Shown: positions 1 through 6,214 of the stretch, in pieces
Numbering within the stretch: position 1 is the first letter of the stretch
How the letters are laid out: each line of letters begins with the position of its first letter
Assembly (NCBI GenBank): GCA_020429465.1
Contig: JAGQLH010000042.1
Location: 1 to 11,751 of the forward strand
Reading direction: 5' to 3'
DNA from: Candidatus Dojkabacteria bacterium
GTDB lineage: Bacteria; Patescibacteriota; Dojkabacteria; B142; WJKM01
DNA length: 11,751 nt
Notes under the pieces: generated by a model
What the model was told of the DNA's origin: nothing
Database searches by the model: none
The model's input: the letters and a program-made list of their open reading frames with translations, nothing else
Program-made: the position numbers and the translations under genes

Positions 1-104
1 TCCCTCAGTTTATATAATTTGTTTTTGCGATTTAGTTGTATAGATAATTTTTCACCAAATAATCTTTCTTGTTTTTGAGAAAAACTAATATTTTCTATAG
101 GCAT
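1..104 (-). CDS. Unknown protein, N-terminal part only (runs off the left edge)
   Basis: An open frame begins at an ATG at 104 and runs without a stop to the window edge, giving 34 residues that start MPIENISFSQKQERLFGEK. It is rich in Lys, Gln and Asn and shows no motif I recognise. An extended -10 element lies about 30 bases upstream on the same strand (136-144), which supports a transcription start here, but no strong Shine-Dalgarno sequence is visible. An in-frame stop precedes the ATG by a few codons, so the start is reasonably bounded. Function is unknown. The call rests only on the open frame and the promoter-like site. Confidence 0.4.
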   Translation of the reverse strand, partial: MPIENISFSQKQERLFGEKLSIQLNRKNKLYKLR

Positions 105-135
105 ATACTTTAAAATCCATAAGCTTTATGCACTA

Positions 136-144
136 ATTATACCA
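136..144 (-). promoter_or_regulatory. Extended -10 promoter element TGGTATAAT
   Basis: On the minus strand the sequence reads TGGTATAAT, a TGn plus perfect TATAAT box. A poor -35 (TTACGA) lies 17 bp upstream; extended -10 promoters often tolerate this. It points at the partial gene at the left edge. The same 9-mer occurs at 1161-1169 and 11042-11050. Confidence 0.45.
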
Positions 145-258
145 TTTTCTTATGGATTTCGTAAGCCATTTATGACATGAAACTCCTTGTAATTCAGGGG
201 TAGAGAGTTTTGACGGAGAGACTAAATAACTTTGTTTTACGTGGAGGTTCTGTTGGAG

Positions 259-297
259 GTAAAATGTCAAACAGACTAGAGTCATTTTACACTAGTC
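259..297. repeat. Overlapping inverted repeats at the 3' end of the terminase-like gene
   Basis: GTAAAATG (259-266) and CATTTTAC (283-290) form a perfect 8-bp inverted repeat with a 16-nt loop. An alternative hairpin pairs GACTAG (274-279) with CTAGTC (292-297). They sit on the stop codon of the leftward operon and could end transcription or protect the 3' end, but neither is followed by a clear T tract. The rest of 105-291 shows no gene that I can support. Confidence 0.35.
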
Positions 298-906
298 ACT
301 GTATGCCTTATCACTCTTTTGCGCCATAAACTCCTCAAACTCTTTCATAGTCTGGTATTGCTCCATTGCTTTTTCTATTTTTTTCGCAAATGCTTTAGCT
401 TCTTCAATCGATCTCTGGTGATACACTGCTTGCGTCTCAGGAGAAGTATTGTTAGCTATATTCATTGTAGTTAACGCTAAATTCCCTATCTGCTGTGCCT
501 CGTTAATGCCTATCTCACCTCTTGCTAAAGCATCTAGTCCCGCATCCATTATTTCTTTCGGTGTCTTGTTACCTACCGCAAATTTAGGCTCGTCTTCATT
601 TCTAGAAGTAGTTGACCACCCACCCTGTGTCTTTAAATAGAATATTATTGCCGATACATCACCCTGATCTATTAAGCTCTTTAGCTTGTAAGCAACTTCT
701 AATACTCCTTTTGCTTTTCCCTTTTTATAAGATGCAGAAACTGCTTCTTGCCTTTGTTTAATTTCATAGAACACTCTTTCTGAAAAACCAAAATAACCGG
801 CTATTTGTTTTATAGTTAAATGCTCCGCAACCTCCTCCACTTTTGCCACCTGCTCATCGGTTAGTACTATCAGCGGCCTTCCTCCCTTGTTCTTCTCAGT
901 TGCCAT
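292..906 (-). CDS. Phage terminase small-subunit-like HTH protein
   Basis: The 204-aa protein begins MATEKNKGGRP, followed by a helix-turn-helix at about residues 30-52 (TIKQIAGYFGFSERVFYEIK). Next comes a segment ending AIIFYLKTQGGW at 86-97. This order, HTH followed by a 'single-molecule size plus F-x-LK-x-x-GGW' signature, is typical of small terminase subunits and related phage DNA-binding proteins, which recognise the packaging site. The C-terminal third is charged, probably helical, and ends in a Glu/Lys-rich stretch. The start is supported by a very strong GGAGGAGG just upstream, and it overlaps the preceding micro-ORF by 11 bases. It is the last gene of the leftward operon. No large terminase subunit follows inside the window, so a role as a general phage HTH regulator remains possible. 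Confidence 0.6.
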   Translation of the reverse strand: MATEKNKGGRPLIVLTDEQVAKVEEVAEHLTIKQIAGYFGFSERVFYEIKQRQEAVSASYKKGKAKGVLEVAYKLKSLIDQGDVSAIIFYLKTQGGWSTTSRNEDEPKFAVGNKTPKEIMDAGLDALARGEIGINEAQQIGNLALTTMNIANNTSPETQAVYHQRSIEEAKAFAKKIEKAMEQYQTMKEFEEFMAQKSDKAYSD

Positions 907-1024
907 CTTCCTCCTCCACGAAGTTTATATATGAGTCAAATGACTTACCCATAGCATCTAGCTGCTTCATACGTTCTTCAAATAATTGCTGTGTTTCCAT
1001 TAAGTATTCCATCGGCTTGTCCAT
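896..1024 (-). CDS. Small unknown protein, 42 aa
   Basis: The ATG at 1024 directly follows the stop codon of the upstream 40-aa ORF, and the frame encodes MDKPMEYLMETQQLFEERMK and further residues to a very acidic end (FVEEEDGN). Most of it is predicted helical and amphipathic. Its 3' end contains the Shine-Dalgarno sequence of the terminase-like gene and overlaps that gene by 11 bases, suggesting translational coupling. I do not recognise a family. It fills what would otherwise be an unexplained gap in a compact operon, which favours a real gene, but nothing else proves translation. Confidence 0.45.
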   Translation of the reverse strand: MDKPMEYLMETQQLFEERMKQLDAMGKSFDSYINFVEEEDGN

Positions 1025-1147
1025 TCACGACTGTATCCCAGTACCAGTCTCATTCATGACAAATAGCATATAGTCCTTGAATTGATTGCTGATATTCCCC
1101 TTTAAGTACTCGTTAATAACGATTTCCTCACACTCTACTCTGCTCAT
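1025..1147 (-). CDS. Small unknown protein, 40 aa
   Basis: ATG at 1147, stop at 1025-1027, product MSRVECEEIVINEYLKGNIS and 20 more residues. An AAAGGA motif lies about 8 bases before the ATG, and a TGGTATAAT extended -10 element lies 14 bases beyond the start. The frame stays open further upstream (reading ...VANSCGIIKEKS before the Met), but without a usable start codon before an in-frame TAA. That upstream stretch resembles the VASCGII segment of the gene at 10921-11136, so this may be a shortened relative of it or a shared fragment. The next ORF starts at the base after its stop. Function unknown. Confidence 0.42.
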   Translation of the reverse strand: MSRVECEEIVINEYLKGNISNQFKDYMLFVMNETGTGIQS

Positions 1148-1160
1148 ACTTTTTTCCTTT

Positions 1161-1169
1161 ATTATACCA
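1161..1169 (-). promoter_or_regulatory. Extended -10 promoter element TGGTATAAT
   Basis: Minus-strand TGGTATAAT lies in the gap between the 112-aa gene and the 40-aa micro-ORF. It could give the last three genes, including the terminase-like gene, a separate promoter. No convincing -35 box is present. An extended copy (12 identical bases plus TTGCAAC) recurs at 11042 inside a coding region, so shared ancestry rather than promoter function could explain the match. Confidence 0.35.
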
Positions 1170-1230
1170 CAGGAGTTTGCAACCCTCGAAAATATGTGCG
1201 TTTTCAGAGCTATTACAAAATATGGTTAGT

Positions 1231-1569
1231 TTAAGCCGCTACCTGTTTCTTATTTTTAGTTAGTCTTGCATGATACTTTTCATATTTTGCAGCAAACTTC
1301 TTATCTTTCCTTACTTCTATTTGAATTAAGTGTAAGCACTGATTAATACAAACTTCCAAATCATCTACCATTTCAGATAACCGGGTTAGGTGTCTAACTA
1401 CCTGTTTCTTTTCCTTATCAAGTAGCAAAATAGCTCCTATGTAATTCTCGTTCTCTCCTAATTGGCTACTAATAAGCCAATAACGTATTTCCGTTAGCTG
1501 GGCACAGGTATTAAGCAAATCCATTGCCTCGTAAATGCTACTAATGTAGCGTTGTATTCCTAGGTTCAT
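1231..1569 (-). CDS. Unknown helical protein, 112 aa
   Basis: The product MNLGIQRYISSIYEAMDLLN and onward looks almost entirely alpha-helical, with three Cys residues (in NTCAQL, EVCINQCLH) and a basic C-terminus (RLTKNKKQVAA). It has no signal peptide or obvious membrane segment. Its ATG overlaps the stop of the upstream 76-aa gene in an ATGA arrangement (1566-1569), a hallmark of translational coupling, so the two products may work together. No enzyme motif is visible. By position after the initiator, helicase and SSB-like genes, an accessory replication or phage early function is plausible, but this is inference only. Confidence 0.6.
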   Translation of the reverse strand: MNLGIQRYISSIYEAMDLLNTCAQLTEIRYWLISSQLGENENYIGAILLLDKEKKQVVRHLTRLSEMVDDLEVCINQCLHLIQIEVRKDKKFAAKYEKYHARLTKNKKQVAA

Positions 1570-1796
1570 TGTTTTACTTTTGTTAGTTTAGATTTTTTAA
1601 CCTTGTTGGCTTTAGCCTTTTTCACTACTGGCACCGACTGTTTGAATAACATTTCTTGGATATTTCGTAGCTGATTAATACACGTAGTAGCAAAATGATC
1701 GTCTACTTCCTGCTTGGCTATTACTTGCTTCTTAAACTCTTGGTAGTCATTACAAATATTTCTAATTTCTTTTAGTTCTTTAAAAAATGTAAACAT
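1566..1796 (-). CDS. Unknown small protein with Lys-rich tail, 76 aa
   Basis: MFTFFKELKEIRNICNDYQE starts a short helical protein. The last 20 or so residues are highly basic (VVKKAKANKVKKSKLTKVK), the kind of tail seen in small nucleic-acid-binding proteins. AGGAGG is well placed before the ATG. It is coupled by an ATGA overlap to the next gene and lies 14 bases after the SSB-like gene. No family was recognised. DNA or RNA binding through the basic tail is a guess from composition. Confidence 0.58.
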   Translation of the reverse strand: MFTFFKELKEIRNICNDYQEFKKQVIAKQEVDDHFATTCINQLRNIQEMLFKQSVPVVKKAKANKVKKSKLTKVKQ

Positions 1797-1810
1797 GCTA
1801 TTCCTCCTAA

Positions 1811-2392
1811 TTAAAATGGGATTTTATCTTCTAGAAACTCCTCACTGGTTGGAGCTTGCTTCTGGACATTATTGTTGATCGCAAACTTACCGCTACGACT
1901 ACCCATATATTCCTCATATCTAGGATGGGCAGGGGTAATAAAGGTTTTGATCTCGTTACGAGGTTTATCGCCTTTATCGTTAATGGTGATCTCGGCTACG
2001 CATACTAAGTTATCAAGATCGGCAAAGCTCTTAATAACCCTCTGTTTTTCTGCTTCAGGGGATTTATCTTTTGGGTGTAGCGAATGAGCAGAATCTAGGA
2101 TTGCTCTAATCGTACTCCTGCCGATTTCTCCGTATAGCGCTGAGTTATCACTACGAAGACCGATATTGCTCCATATTTTTCTATGCTCATACTCGTCCTC
2201 CAAGATCACAAATTCACAGGCAAGGTATACGCTAGTTCCAGACTTGCTTAAGGTAGCATAGCCGTCTTTAAATTCATCGGTTAAATGATTACCTTGTTTG
2301 ATGTACATTTGAACCTTTGCTATGGTTTTATGCGGTATTAATTCGTAGGACATTTGCTCTTCTACGTCGTTAAAGTTGTTCCATTTAGTCAT
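1811..2392 (-). CDS. Phage SSB-like replication protein with EDKIPF tip
   Basis: This 193-aa protein begins MTKWNNFNDVEEQMSYELIP, a start shared by a family of phage early proteins common in alphaproteobacterial prophages (N-D-x-E-E-Q-x-S-[FY]-x-L-I-P ... A-K-V), usually found beside helicases and recombinases. The central part alternates strands and conserved motifs (IWSNIGLRSDN, GRSTIRAILDSA, SFADLDNLVCVAEI, ITPAHPRYEEYM). The final residues EEFLEDKIPF mimic the acidic, hydrophobic tip of bacterial SSB (DDDIPF), which recruits replication and repair partners. I infer a single-stranded-DNA-binding or SSB-partner-recruiting role, although no classical OB-fold motif can be proven by eye. AAGGAGG precedes the ATG, and the gene starts 3 bases after the helicase stop. 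Confidence 0.6.
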   Translation of the reverse strand: MTKWNNFNDVEEQMSYELIPHKTIAKVQMYIKQGNHLTDEFKDGYATLSKSGTSVYLACEFVILEDEYEHRKIWSNIGLRSDNSALYGEIGRSTIRAILDSAHSLHPKDKSPEAEKQRVIKSFADLDNLVCVAEITINDKGDKPRNEIKTFITPAHPRYEEYMGSRSGKFAINNNVQKQAPTSEEFLEDKIPF

Positions 2393-2395
2393 TTT

Positions 2396-3724
2396 TTACT
2401 CCTCCTTAAATTTTGTTATATTGCCTTGATATTTCAAAACAAACGCTCCGGAACGTCCGTCTCTATTTTTAGCTATAATTACTGTAATCATTTTCTCAGA
2501 CTCTTTAAGTGCAAGCGGGTAATCATCCTGTCTATGCAAGAACAGTACTACATTTGAGTCTTGTTCTATTGAGCCTGAGTCCCTTAAATCAGATAGAATC
2601 GGTTGTTTGTTCTCTCTTTTTTGATATTCTCGTGATAGTTGAGAAAGAATAATGATTGTGATGCCAAGCTCACTAGCCATATTCTTTAGTGTTTTTGTAA
2701 TAAGTTCTATCTCAGCAACTCTGTTGCTTCCCGTAAAACCGGATAAGTGGATCAATTGAACATAATCAATGATGATTACTTTCATGTTTTCCTTAATACT
2801 ACACTTACGACATTGAAGATAAAAACTCCCTAAGTCCTTAATACGATCTGTAAAAATTTGAATGTTATGTTTAGTATCCTTTAAATATTTCTTAACAGCA
2901 TTGTAACGCTCTTCCGCTTGTGATTTATCCTTTCTACTGATCTCGGTAATATTTGAAATTATCCGCTGATACACCTCAGACTCATCCATCTCAAAAGACC
3001 AAAGGCCTACTTTATAGCCTTGATCGGTAATATTTAGAGCTAAATTAACCGCAAATGCACTCTTACCAACTCCTGTACCAGCTCCAACTGTAATTAATTG
3101 ACCAGGTCTAAAGCCATCTATGATTTGGTCAAGATCCTTAAAACCGCTACTGATTACAGCTTGTTCTGTGCTATTTAAAACCTGCATCACTTCTGCTTCG
3201 TAATCGTGTTCATCGCTTGGCGTCATTCCATCAAGAAGAGCATTACATCGCTGACTGATATCTGTTACTATTTCCGTTAAATCCTTGTTATCCGCCGTAT
3301 TAAGTATTTTTGGTTTAGCATTTTTATAAAGAAAAAAAGCCTCTCTCCTAAAATACTGTTTCTGTATCTGGTTAAAAACACCCTCAGCATAAACATCAGT
3401 ACCAAGGAATGGCACACTCATCACCATACATTGCCTCAAGTATTCATCCCTTGAAACTCCATGCGAAAAACTTTGCCAGTCATCTTCTGCTATTGAATGA
3501 ATGTGAAAGTAAATATCGCTAACCGATTTCCCTTCTTCCACGTATGATTTAACAATTTCAAATACGTGAACGGCATGAGGAGTGATGAAGTATTTTGCTA
3601 TTAGCATTTTAGTTCCAGTAATAGCTGCTACCTCATCTTGGAGCATATGCCCTATCGCTATTTTTTCATTCTTTGCATCTAAGGCTTTTATTTCATCTAA
3701 TTTTGTTAAAACGTCCTGATCCAT
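2396..3724 (-). CDS. dnaB-like: DnaB-type replicative DNA helicase
   Basis: The 442-aa protein has the DnaB two-part layout. Residues 10-150 are a helical N-terminal domain, and from about 190 onward there is a RecA-like ATPase domain. Visible motifs are Walker A GAGTGVGKS (214-222), the catalytic Glu in LWSFEMDESE (E245), Walker B VIIIDYVQLI (Asp320), the sensor-like SQLSR (361-365), and the DLRDSGSIEQDSN segment (379-391) diagnostic of DnaB-family helicases. It would unwind DNA 5' to 3' as a hexameric ring at the fork. The gene follows the initiator-like gene by 11 bases with a good AAGGAG, the same order as in P22-type phages where an O-like initiator precedes a DnaB-like helicase. At 442 aa it is slightly shorter than chromosomal DnaB, consistent with a phage or plasmid version. 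Confidence 0.92.
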   Translation of the reverse strand: MDQDVLTKLDEIKALDAKNEKIAIGHMLQDEVAAITGTKMLIAKYFITPHAVHVFEIVKSYVEEGKSVSDIYFHIHSIAEDDWQSFSHGVSRDEYLRQCMVMSVPFLGTDVYAEGVFNQIQKQYFRREAFFLYKNAKPKILNTADNKDLTEIVTDISQRCNALLDGMTPSDEHDYEAEVMQVLNSTEQAVISSGFKDLDQIIDGFRPGQLITVGAGTGVGKSAFAVNLALNITDQGYKVGLWSFEMDESEVYQRIISNITEISRKDKSQAEERYNAVKKYLKDTKHNIQIFTDRIKDLGSFYLQCRKCSIKENMKVIIIDYVQLIHLSGFTGSNRVAEIELITKTLKNMASELGITIIILSQLSREYQKRENKQPILSDLRDSGSIEQDSNVVLFLHRQDDYPLALKESEKMITVIIAKNRDGRSGAFVLKYQGNITKFKEE

Positions 3725-3735
3725 TATTTTACTCC

Positions 3736-5043
3736 TTAAAAATATCTGATTACTCGGTGCTGAAAATCATACATCACTTGCTCGGCTTCTTTTCTCTTCA
3801 TCTCGGCAAGCGACTGCGCTTTCTCCTCCTTGGTAAATTCTTTTTCGTTGTTTATCGCTTTGACCATGTAATTGATAAAGGCATTCTTTCCACCCCAAAT
3901 TCTAAGGTTGGGATTGCTAACGACAATGTTTCTCATAATCGCTCTCACCCTCTCCCTAGAAAAATGCGGTTTATCACTCTTCTCTAGCACTACATCGATT
4001 AAATCATCCGTAAATTCAAACTCGTTAAGTAACTTGTTGCCGTGGTAGACATTCCCGTTTCTGGTATGAGTGTCGTTTTGTTGCTCCTTAACCTGTAGCA
4101 TTTCCTGTCTTGCAAACTCTAACAGTTCCGAGTTAGGGGTAGGTCCTTGTGGTTTTTGATCAGGAACAACCTTAGGCGGTTCTGCTCCTGCTGTTTCCTG
4201 CTGTTTTGTTAAAACTAATCGTTCCTTATCCCGCTGAGCTTTAGCTCTTGCAAGTATCTCCTCAAAAGAATTTCCCTCAAGTGCATCACGTTCTCTTCTA
4301 GCCTGTTCCCTTGCTATCATTCTGTCTACACGACTCATGCTATGGAACTCCGTATTAGCCTCAAGCTCAGTCCGATTAGAAGAAATAAAATTAGTATCCT
4401 GATTTTTTGGATCTTGGCTCTCGTTACCCAAACTACTATCTTCACTGGAACAAAGATCTGAAAGATCTGTATTTATATCTAGTATATCTAAATCCCTATA
4501 TTGTACCTGCGCGTGTATCGCGCAATTTTTTGCCTCATGTAAGGCAATTTTTTGCGCAATATCAGGCAATTTTTTACCCTCTATTGAGTAATTTTTTTTG
4601 CTATTAATTTGGAACTTTTTATTAAATAATTCAGGATAAAATAACTCAGGATTATTTATTCGTTCAATGCCGTCATCAGTATATTTTACTGTATAGCCAT
4701 AACATTTTTTCTCACCTTCAAAAATGATAAAACGATGGTAGTCAAAATGAAAAATATCAGTTAATTCATCTATAATATTAGTATTCTGTCTTCGTCTTGC
4801 TTCAGTAATTTCTGATATCCAGTCATGATCAATAAAAATAATCCCAGTTTTACTGCGGTTAATTTGATCCGCTATATTAGCTAGTAAAATTTTAGTATTC
4901 TTGTTACCTATACATTTTGTCGGGTCATTAGCTCGCCCGATAAACTTTGCTACACGTTTTATTTGGTCAAATGTTTTCTCTATCTTGTTAGTCTTCTTAT
5001 TATAGAATTCTAAGCTGATGACATTAGATAATGTTTTTGCCAT
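3736..5043 (-). CDS. Replication initiator-like protein (lambda O-type layout)
   Basis: I prefer the ATG at 5043 (MAKTLSNVISLEF, 435 aa) because GAGG lies 9 bases ahead; an ATG at 5061 adds six residues but has weaker support. Residues 1-140 form a compact domain with a likely winged helix (DHDWISEITEARRRQ ... YHRFIIFEGEKK ... YTVKY). Residues 145-300 are a low-complexity, charged linker, including a long basic/acidic helix (MIAREQARRERDALEG). The last 90 residues form a second folded domain (HFSRERVRAIMRNIV ... GGKNAFINYMVKAI). This resembles, from memory, replication proteins of Rickettsia plasmids and the two-domain plan of lambda O. The linker-coding DNA contains four 22-bp repeats and an AT-rich block, so the gene probably carries its own origin. 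The helicase follows immediately. Assignment is by layout and context, not by a decisive motif. Confidence 0.62.
   Translation of the reverse strand: MAKTLSNVISLEFYNKKTNKIEKTFDQIKRVAKFIGRANDPTKCIGNKNTKILLANIADQINRSKTGIIFIDHDWISEITEARRRQNTNIIDELTDIFHFDYHRFIIFEGEKKCYGYTVKYTDDGIERINNPELFYPELFNKKFQINSKKNYSIEGKKLPDIAQKIALHEAKNCAIHAQVQYRDLDILDINTDLSDLCSSEDSSLGNESQDPKNQDTNFISSNRTELEANTEFHSMSRVDRMIAREQARRERDALEGNSFEEILARAKAQRDKERLVLTKQQETAGAEPPKVVPDQKPQGPTPNSELLEFARQEMLQVKEQQNDTHTRNGNVYHGNKLLNEFEFTDDLIDVVLEKSDKPHFSRERVRAIMRNIVVSNPNLRIWGGKNAFINYMVKAINNEKEFTKEEKAQSLAEMKRKEAEQVMYDFQHRVIRYF
4452..4490. other. Putative DNA unwinding element beside the iterons
   Basis: Two tandem AAAGATCTG 9-mers (4452-4460, 4461-4469) run into GATCTGTATTTAT (4464-4476), close to the E. 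coli oriC 13-mer consensus GATCTnTTnTTTT. Two TATATCTA copies follow at 4474-4481 and 4483-4490. The AT-rich block is 30-70 bp from the iterons, the place where lambda and many plasmids melt their origin. The 9-base spacing keeps the reading frame, so protein-level repetition (DLSDL, DILDI) is an alternative explanation. Confidence 0.5.
4522..4609. repeat. Four 22-bp iterons inside the initiator gene (putative replication origin)
   Basis: Repeats begin at 4522, 4544, 4566 and 4588, an exact 22-bp period. The plus-strand core is GCAATTTTTTGC in the first two, GCAATTTTTTAC in the third and GTAATTTTTTTT in the fourth. The other half of each unit varies. Since 22 is not divisible by 3, the cores are translated in different frames (KKN, GKKLP, AQKIA, AKNC), so the repetition cannot come from a repeated protein motif. 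Direct repeats at two helical turns are the classic binding array of replication initiators. A partial GCG-x-x-x-TATC half-unit before 4522 may be a decayed fifth copy. Confidence 0.75.
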
Positions 5044-5046
5044 GAT

Positions 5047-5128
5047 TTTAAGCCTCAGCATTAATTAATTCCATAATACCAGATAATTTTTTATTCCCGT
5101 TTTTTTCGCTATTTTCTACCTCGGCCAT
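5047..5128 (-). CDS. Putative micro-ORF, 26 aa, coupled to the initiator gene
   Basis: ATG at 5128 lies one base after the stop of the upstream 116-aa gene, and its TAA (5047-5049) is 3 bases before the preferred initiator start. The product, MAEVENSEKNGNKKLSGIME plus six residues, is too short to assign. Its value may lie in translation itself: ribosomes finishing here would feed the GAGG and ATG of the initiator gene, a way to tie initiator synthesis to upstream translation. Evidence is only the tight spacing. The Shine-Dalgarno is weak. Confidence 0.35.
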
Positions 5129-5129
5129 A

Positions 5130-5480
5130 TTAAGCTACCGCCATATCGATATTAATGTTCTTTAGGAAAGCCACAGATAACTCAAAGTCTCTAAGGTCCT
5201 GTTCTAGTATGCTACGTAAGGAGTTTACTATTTTACAAAACCGCTCTAACTTGTAATGACCGTCTTCTACCTTTAATAGGTTCTGTAGGTAAGTAAGAGC
5301 AAAACCAAGAATATCCAGTCTCTTTTTAAGAGACCACCACTCTTGGCTTTCCATTGGTAACTCACCAAGGATTCGATAACCGCCTGTATAATTTTTCTGC
5401 ATTTGCTCATATAGCATTGCTATTGCGGCATTAACTCTTTGTTCGTAGGTAATAGGTTCTCGTCTAATTACTATCTTCAT
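5130..5480 (-). CDS. Unknown helical protein, 116 aa
   Basis: MKIVIRREPITYEQRVNAAI begins a mostly helical soluble protein. A paired aromatic stretch (QEWWSLKKRLDILGFALTYL) and a C-terminal region of regular hydrophobic spacing (FCKIVNSLRSILEQDLRDFEL) suggest a coiled or helical-bundle fold. GAGGAG lies 7 bases before the ATG. The start overlaps the 3' end of the upstream 48-aa ORF by 17 bases. No signal peptide, membrane segment or catalytic motif was seen and no family recognised. Its position between an early winged-helix gene and the initiator suggests an accessory phage or plasmid early function. Confidence 0.6.
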   Translation of the reverse strand: MKIVIRREPITYEQRVNAAIAMLYEQMQKNYTGGYRILGELPMESQEWWSLKKRLDILGFALTYLQNLLKVEDGHYKLERFCKIVNSLRSILEQDLRDFELSVAFLKNINIDMAVA

Positions 5481-5610
5481 TATCTTGCTCCTCTAAAATT
5501 AGATTTATTAATGTATCCAGGTCATCCCAAAATACTCCGTGGAGTAGTGCGGGATCGCCTACCTTACTCATTCTTTGCAATCGTTTTGCTATTGTTTTGA
5601 TATCTTCCAT
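5464..5610 (-). CDS. Small unknown protein, 48 aa
   Basis: ATG at 5610 with GGAAG seven bases upstream, stop TAG at 5464-5466. The product starts MEDIKTIAKRLQRMSKVGDP and ends in an acidic tail (LEEQDNEDSN). It has a short basic helix first and an acidic end, with no known motif. It overlaps the following 116-aa gene by 17 bases, and the intergenic gap on its other side is only 17 bases, so it fits the operon well. Function unknown. Confidence 0.5.
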   Translation of the reverse strand: MEDIKTIAKRLQRMSKVGDPALLHGVFWDDLDTLINLILEEQDNEDSN

Positions 5611-5627
5611 ATATTACTTCCGTCGGT

Positions 5628-5765
5628 TTATTGCTTATTGGTAATGCCTCGTCTTTGTCCGTAGCTTTGTAAAGCTTCTCTTATTGCCGTAATGCGTTTG
5701 TTCTCAGCTCGCTTTGTTAAGGTGTTGCGGATTAGGTGAATTAGATAGAAATAAAACTGGATCAC
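5628..5765 (-). CDS. Small basic protein, 45 aa, GTG start
   Basis: The GTG at 5765-5763 overlaps the TGA of the upstream gene as GTGA, and AGGG lies about 8 bases ahead, both typical of coupled genes. The product begins VIQFYFYLIHLIRNTLTKRA (Met at the first position in vivo), a hydrophobic N-terminal helix followed by a strongly basic region (KRAENKRITAIREALQSYGQRRG). Such a shape could be a small membrane-anchored or nucleic-acid-binding peptide. No family was recognised. It ends at TAA 5628-5630, 17 bases before the next ATG. Confidence 0.42.
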   Translation of the reverse strand: MIQFYFYLIHLIRNTLTKRAENKRITAIREALQSYGQRRGITNKQ

Positions 5766-6112
5766 TGCTGTTCCCTATCTAAAAAGAAAAATTTACAGTA
5801 TTCTGGATTAATTATTACCATGTATTTATGGTCGTGGTACTTACCCACTTTTTGAAATGATAGAACCTTTATATCTTCTAAACGTGTAAAAATATTTTTA
5901 ACACCCTCAACGGTGTTTACCTCTAAAACAGTTATTAACTCTTTAAAGTCCAGAACTCCATTAGTAGTGATAAAATTTTTATTTTTTAAAAAATGAGTAA
6001 TTAATCTTTCTAGATAACTACCATCCAATAATCTCAATCCATTAATATTTGAATAACAACGAAAATTATCAATTCTACATATAACATCGAAATCAAGCTC
6101 TTGTTTTACCAT
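5762..6112 (-). CDS. Winged-helix-like small protein, first gene of the replication operon
   Basis: This 116-aa protein (MVKQELDFDVICRIDNFRCY...) has a central pattern of helices and a turn (VLDFKELITVLEVNTVEGVKNIFTRLEDIKVLSFQKVG) followed by a beta-hairpin-like KYHDHKYMVIIN. This looks like a winged helix-turn-helix of the type in small regulators and replication proteins. The layout parallels the regulator at 11294-11608 (V-[LI]-[DN]-x-K-[ED]-L ... L-E-x-x-K-[VL]-[LI]), so the two may be distant relatives. It is the promoter-proximal gene of the leftward operon and lies back to back with the symporter gene, so it could control both. The DNA-binding role is inferred from predicted shape only. 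Confidence 0.5.
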   Translation of the reverse strand: MVKQELDFDVICRIDNFRCYSNINGLRLLDGSYLERLITHFLKNKNFITTNGVLDFKELITVLEVNTVEGVKNIFTRLEDIKVLSFQKVGKYHDHKYMVIINPEYCKFFFLDREQQ

Positions 6113-6214
6113 AATACAAACTACCTTTTTTAAATAAGTTTTATAAGTGTAATAGATTATGTATACTCTGAAAAATAGAACGTAATTTGTTTTGTTAACT
6201 AATTTTTAATCATT
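6113..6214. promoter_or_regulatory. Divergent promoter region between replication operon and symporter
   Basis: The very AT-rich 102-bp gap separates two divergent operons, so it must hold start signals for both unless they are read from elsewhere. On the plus strand TATACT (6162-6167) is a fair -10 box for the symporter, without a good -35. On the minus strand AAAAAAGG precedes the ATG at 6112. I see no convincing consensus promoter, which may mean activator dependence. Confidence 0.4.

Noticed and set aside
449..1073. Plus-strand ORFs at 449-640 and 843-1073
   Set aside because: They lie opposite the terminase-like gene and micro-ORFs, lack ribosome sites and have Ser/Pro/Cys-rich, shadow-like compositions.
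1872..4607. Plus-strand ORFs opposite the SSB-like, helicase and initiator genes (1872-2087, 2354-2557, 3673-3987, 4407-4607)
   Set aside because: They are antisense frames of well-supported genes and show no family motif or ribosome site.
4522..4609. CRISPR-like or protein-level repeat
   Set aside because: The units are contiguous 22-bp blocks inside an open gene without spacers of CRISPR length, and the frame changes from unit to unit.
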